Translations under genes and position numbers: made by a program
Shown here: positions 62,035 through 64,000 of the stretch, in pieces
Layout: each line of letters begins with the position of its first letter
Numbering within the stretch: the stretch's first letter is position 1
Assembly (NCBI GenBank): GCA_002709235.1
Contig: PAQI01000021.1
Span: 1-64,000, forward strand
DNA from: Hirschia sp.
Lineage (GTDB): Bacteria; Pseudomonadota; Alphaproteobacteria; Caulobacterales; Hyphomonadaceae
DNA length: 64,000 bases
Direction: 5' to 3'
The notes under the pieces: model-generated
Seen by the model: the letters and a program-made list of their open reading frames with translations, nothing else
Told to the model about the DNA's origin: nothing
The model's database searches: none

Positions 62035-64000
62035 GTGACCAAGAAGAGTTCTGCTCGTAAGCTCAAGCAACCGACCCCTCGTTCAAATGAACCTGATGTT
62101 CTCGCCGAAGAAATCGTTGAAAAACTGATCTATCGCCTTGGCAAGAATGCACATGCAGCCAAGCCGCATGACTGGCTTCAGTCGGTGATCGCAGTCATCC
62201 GTGATCGTGTGATTGATGCATGGATCGAGTCCACGCAACGAACGCATGATGAGGGCGGGCGCAGGATCTATTATCTCAGTCTTGAGTTCTTGATCGGCAG
62301 GCTGATGCGTGACGCTGCCTCCAATCTTGAGCTTCTCGATAATCTCAAGACGGCGCTTGGTACTCTGGATGTTGATCTGGATCTGATCGCTGAGCTGGAG
62401 CCGGATGCGGCGCTCGGCAATGGTGGATTGGGACGGCTGGCTGCGTGCTTCATGGAGAGCATGGCGTCAATCGACATACCTGCCTATGGCTATGGAATTC
62501 GGTATGAGAACGGGTTGTTCCGCCAGGAAATCCAGGATGGCTGGCAGATAGAACTTCCTGAGAGCTGGCTGGCCCATGGTAATCCGTGGGAGTTCGAGCG
62601 CCGCGAAGCCGCTTATGAAATCGGTTTCGGTGGCCGGGTGGACCAGCAGGAGGGGAGCGAAGGTCAACCGGGCGCGATGACCTGGCGACCAGCGGAGCGT
62701 GTTATCGCGCAAGCTTATGACACACCGATCTGTGGATGGCGTGGCAAGCGCGTCAATACGCTGAGGCTCTGGTGGGCGCAACCCATCGACCCGATCCTGC
62801 TCGACAAATTCAATGCAGGCGATCACGTTGGCGCATTGGAGGAATCCAACCGGGCATCGGCGTTGACGCGGGTTCTTTATCCAGCAGATTCATCTCCGGC
62901 CGGCCAGGAACTGCGTCTGCGCCAGGAATTCTTCTTCTCATCGGCATCCTTGCAGGACATCATTCGTCGCCACGTGCAATATCACAAGGATATCCGCACG
63001 CTGCCCGACAAGGTTGCGATCCAGCTGAACGACACGCACCCAGCCGTAGCCGTGACCGAGCTGATGCGCATTCTGATCGATGACTATGGGCTGCAGTTCG
63101 ATGAGTCCTGGGACATCACGCGATCAGTGTTCTCCTACACCAACCACACACTATTGCCCGAGGCCCTGGAAAGCTGGCCGCTGCCGCTATTCGAGCGTCT
63201 CCTGCCGCGCAACATGCAGCTTGTTTATTCCATCAATGCCCGACTGCTTGCCGAGGCGCGCCGAAGTGGGAAAATCGAGGAGCATGCAATCAGTGCAATC
63301 TCGATCATTGATGAACATGCCGAGCGCCGCGTGCGAATGGGCAATCTGGCGTTCGCCGGGTCGCACTCGGTCAATGGGGTATCGGCGCTCCACACCGATT
63401 TGATGAAGGAGACAGTCTTTGCAGACATGCACAAGCTCTATCCTGATCGCATCAACAACAAGACCAATGGTGTCACATTCCGGCGCTGGTTCATGCAGTG
63501 CAACCCCAAGCTCGTTGAGCTCACACGATCAGCAATCGGTGACAAGTTCCTGGATGATGCTGAAGAGCTGAAGGCGCTTGAGAAATTTGCGGACGACAAG
63601 GGCTTTCAGGAAAAGTTCGCTGCGGTCAAACGTGAGAACAAGGTGGCGCTGTCCAACCTGCTGCGCAAACGCATGAATGCCTATGTCGATCCGGATGCGC
63701 TGTTCGATATCCAGATCAAGCGCATTCATGAATACAAGCGCCAGTTGCTCAATATCATCGAAGCGGTGTCACTATATGATCAGATCCGTTCCCATCCGGA
63801 ACGTAACTGGACGCCCCGTGTAAAGATCTTTGCGGGCAAGGCGGCACCTGGCTATCACAATGCGAAGCTGATCATCAAACTTGCGAATGATGTGGCACGA
63901 GTGATCAATCAGGACCCGACTGTTCAGGGATTGCTGAAGATCCTCTTCGTGCCGAACTATACAGTGTCACTTGCAGAGGTCCTGATCCCGGCTGCTGACC
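62035..64000 (+). CDS. glgP: Glycogen phosphorylase, N-terminal 655 residues (cut by window edge)
   Basis: The frame opens with GTG at 62035; a stop lies 30 bases upstream and no ATG is available between. The sequence matches GlgP: HDEGGRRIYYLSLEFLIGRL, DAALGNGGLGRLAACFMES, YGIRYENGLFRQEI, NDTHPAVAVTELMRIL, TNHTLLPEALESWP and IHEYKRQLLN. The enzyme releases glucose 1-phosphate from glycogen with pyridoxal phosphate; the cofactor Lys lies beyond the window. About 160-180 residues are missing at the C-terminus. The 224-base region upstream, shared with the divergent ligase gene, shows no other feature. Confidence 0.93.
   Translation, partial: MTKKSSARKLKQPTPRSNEPDVLAEEIVEKLIYRLGKNAHAAKPHDWLQSVIAVIRDRVIDAWIESTQRTHDEGGRRIYYLSLEFLIGRLMRDAASNLELLDNLKTALGTLDVDLDLIAELEPDAALGNGGLGRLAACFMESMASIDIPAYGYGIRYENGLFRQEIQDGWQIELPESWLAHGNPWEFERREAAYEIGFGGRVDQQEGSEGQPGAMTWRPAERVIAQAYDTPICGWRGKRVNTLRLWWAQPIDPILLDKFNAGDHVGALEESNRASALTRVLYPADSSPAGQELRLRQEFFFSSASLQDIIRRHVQYHKDIRTLPDKVAIQLNDTHPAVAVTELMRILIDDYGLQFDESWDITRSVFSYTNHTLLPEALESWPLPLFERLLPRNMQLVYSINARLLAEARRSGKIEEHAISAISIIDEHAERRVRMGNLAFAGSHSVNGVSALHTDLMKETVFADMHKLYPDRINNKTNGVTFRRWFMQCNPKLVELTRSAIGDKFLDDAEELKALEKFADDKGFQEKFAAVKRENKVALSNLLRKRMNAYVDPDALFDIQIKRIHEYKRQLLNIIEAVSLYDQIRSHPERNWTPRVKIFAGKAAPGYHNAKLIIKLANDVARVINQDPTVQGLLKILFVPNYTVSLAEVLIPAAD

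Overview
The window looks like a chromosomal segment of a Gram-negative, aerobic alphaproteobacterium. The evidence is a TonB/ExbB/ExbD system, two tripartite efflux pumps, an FdsGBAD-type NAD-dependent formate dehydrogenase, a NasS/NasT nitrate regulatory pair and a full CtrA-type motif (TTAA-N7-TTAAC). A member of the Caulobacterales/Hyphomonadaceae group would fit, but the taxonomy is inference. Genes are tightly packed, with many ATGA, TGATG and TAATG stop/start overlaps. I saw no tRNA, rRNA, insertion sequence, phage module or CRISPR array.

Layout. 1-3.8 kb (minus): an iron-type TonB-dependent receptor behind two Fur-like boxes, then exbB, two exbD paralogues and the start of tonB. 4.2-16.1 kb (plus): a nitrate assimilation operon with a candidate attenuator leader, an ABC nitrate transporter with a fused double ATPase, a triple-GAF-like protein, nirB, nirD, nasA and a siroheme methyltransferase. 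16.1-19.2 kb (minus): a porin, nasT and nasS, converging on that operon. 19.5-24.1 kb (minus): macA, macB and a TolC-like gene. 24.3-28.1 kb (minus): phosphodiesterase, aldo/keto reductase and nitronate monooxygenase. 28.4-31 kb (plus): an exported flavin amine oxidase, a cytochrome c and a RidA-like lipoprotein. 31.2-34.9 kb (plus): moeA and modABC. 35.2-41.7 kb (plus): an RND pump and an IclR regulator. 41.7-47.4 kb (minus): fdsGBAD and fdhD.

47.5-61.8 kb is the most unusual part. It carries pseudaminic acid genes, including one protein that joins the PseF, PseG and PseH functions. Around them lies an acyl/ketol pathway: ACP, two paralogous FabZ-like dehydratases, an SDR, an MDR reductase, a split transketolase, a GMC oxidoreductase with a small partner, LuxE, LuxC and an AMP-dependent ligase. 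No ketosynthase is visible, so transketolase is the only obvious carbon-carbon bond-forming enzyme. A CtrA-type motif sits between the divergent ACP and LuxE transcripts. A cell-surface or flagellar glycan/lipid product is a reasonable guess. The window ends inside glycogen phosphorylase.

Together the genes describe iron uptake, nitrate and nitrite reduction to ammonium (NasA with molybdenum cofactor, NirBD with siroheme from the linked methyltransferase), molybdate supply for both NasA and formate dehydrogenase, efflux, and a specialised glycan or acyl pathway.
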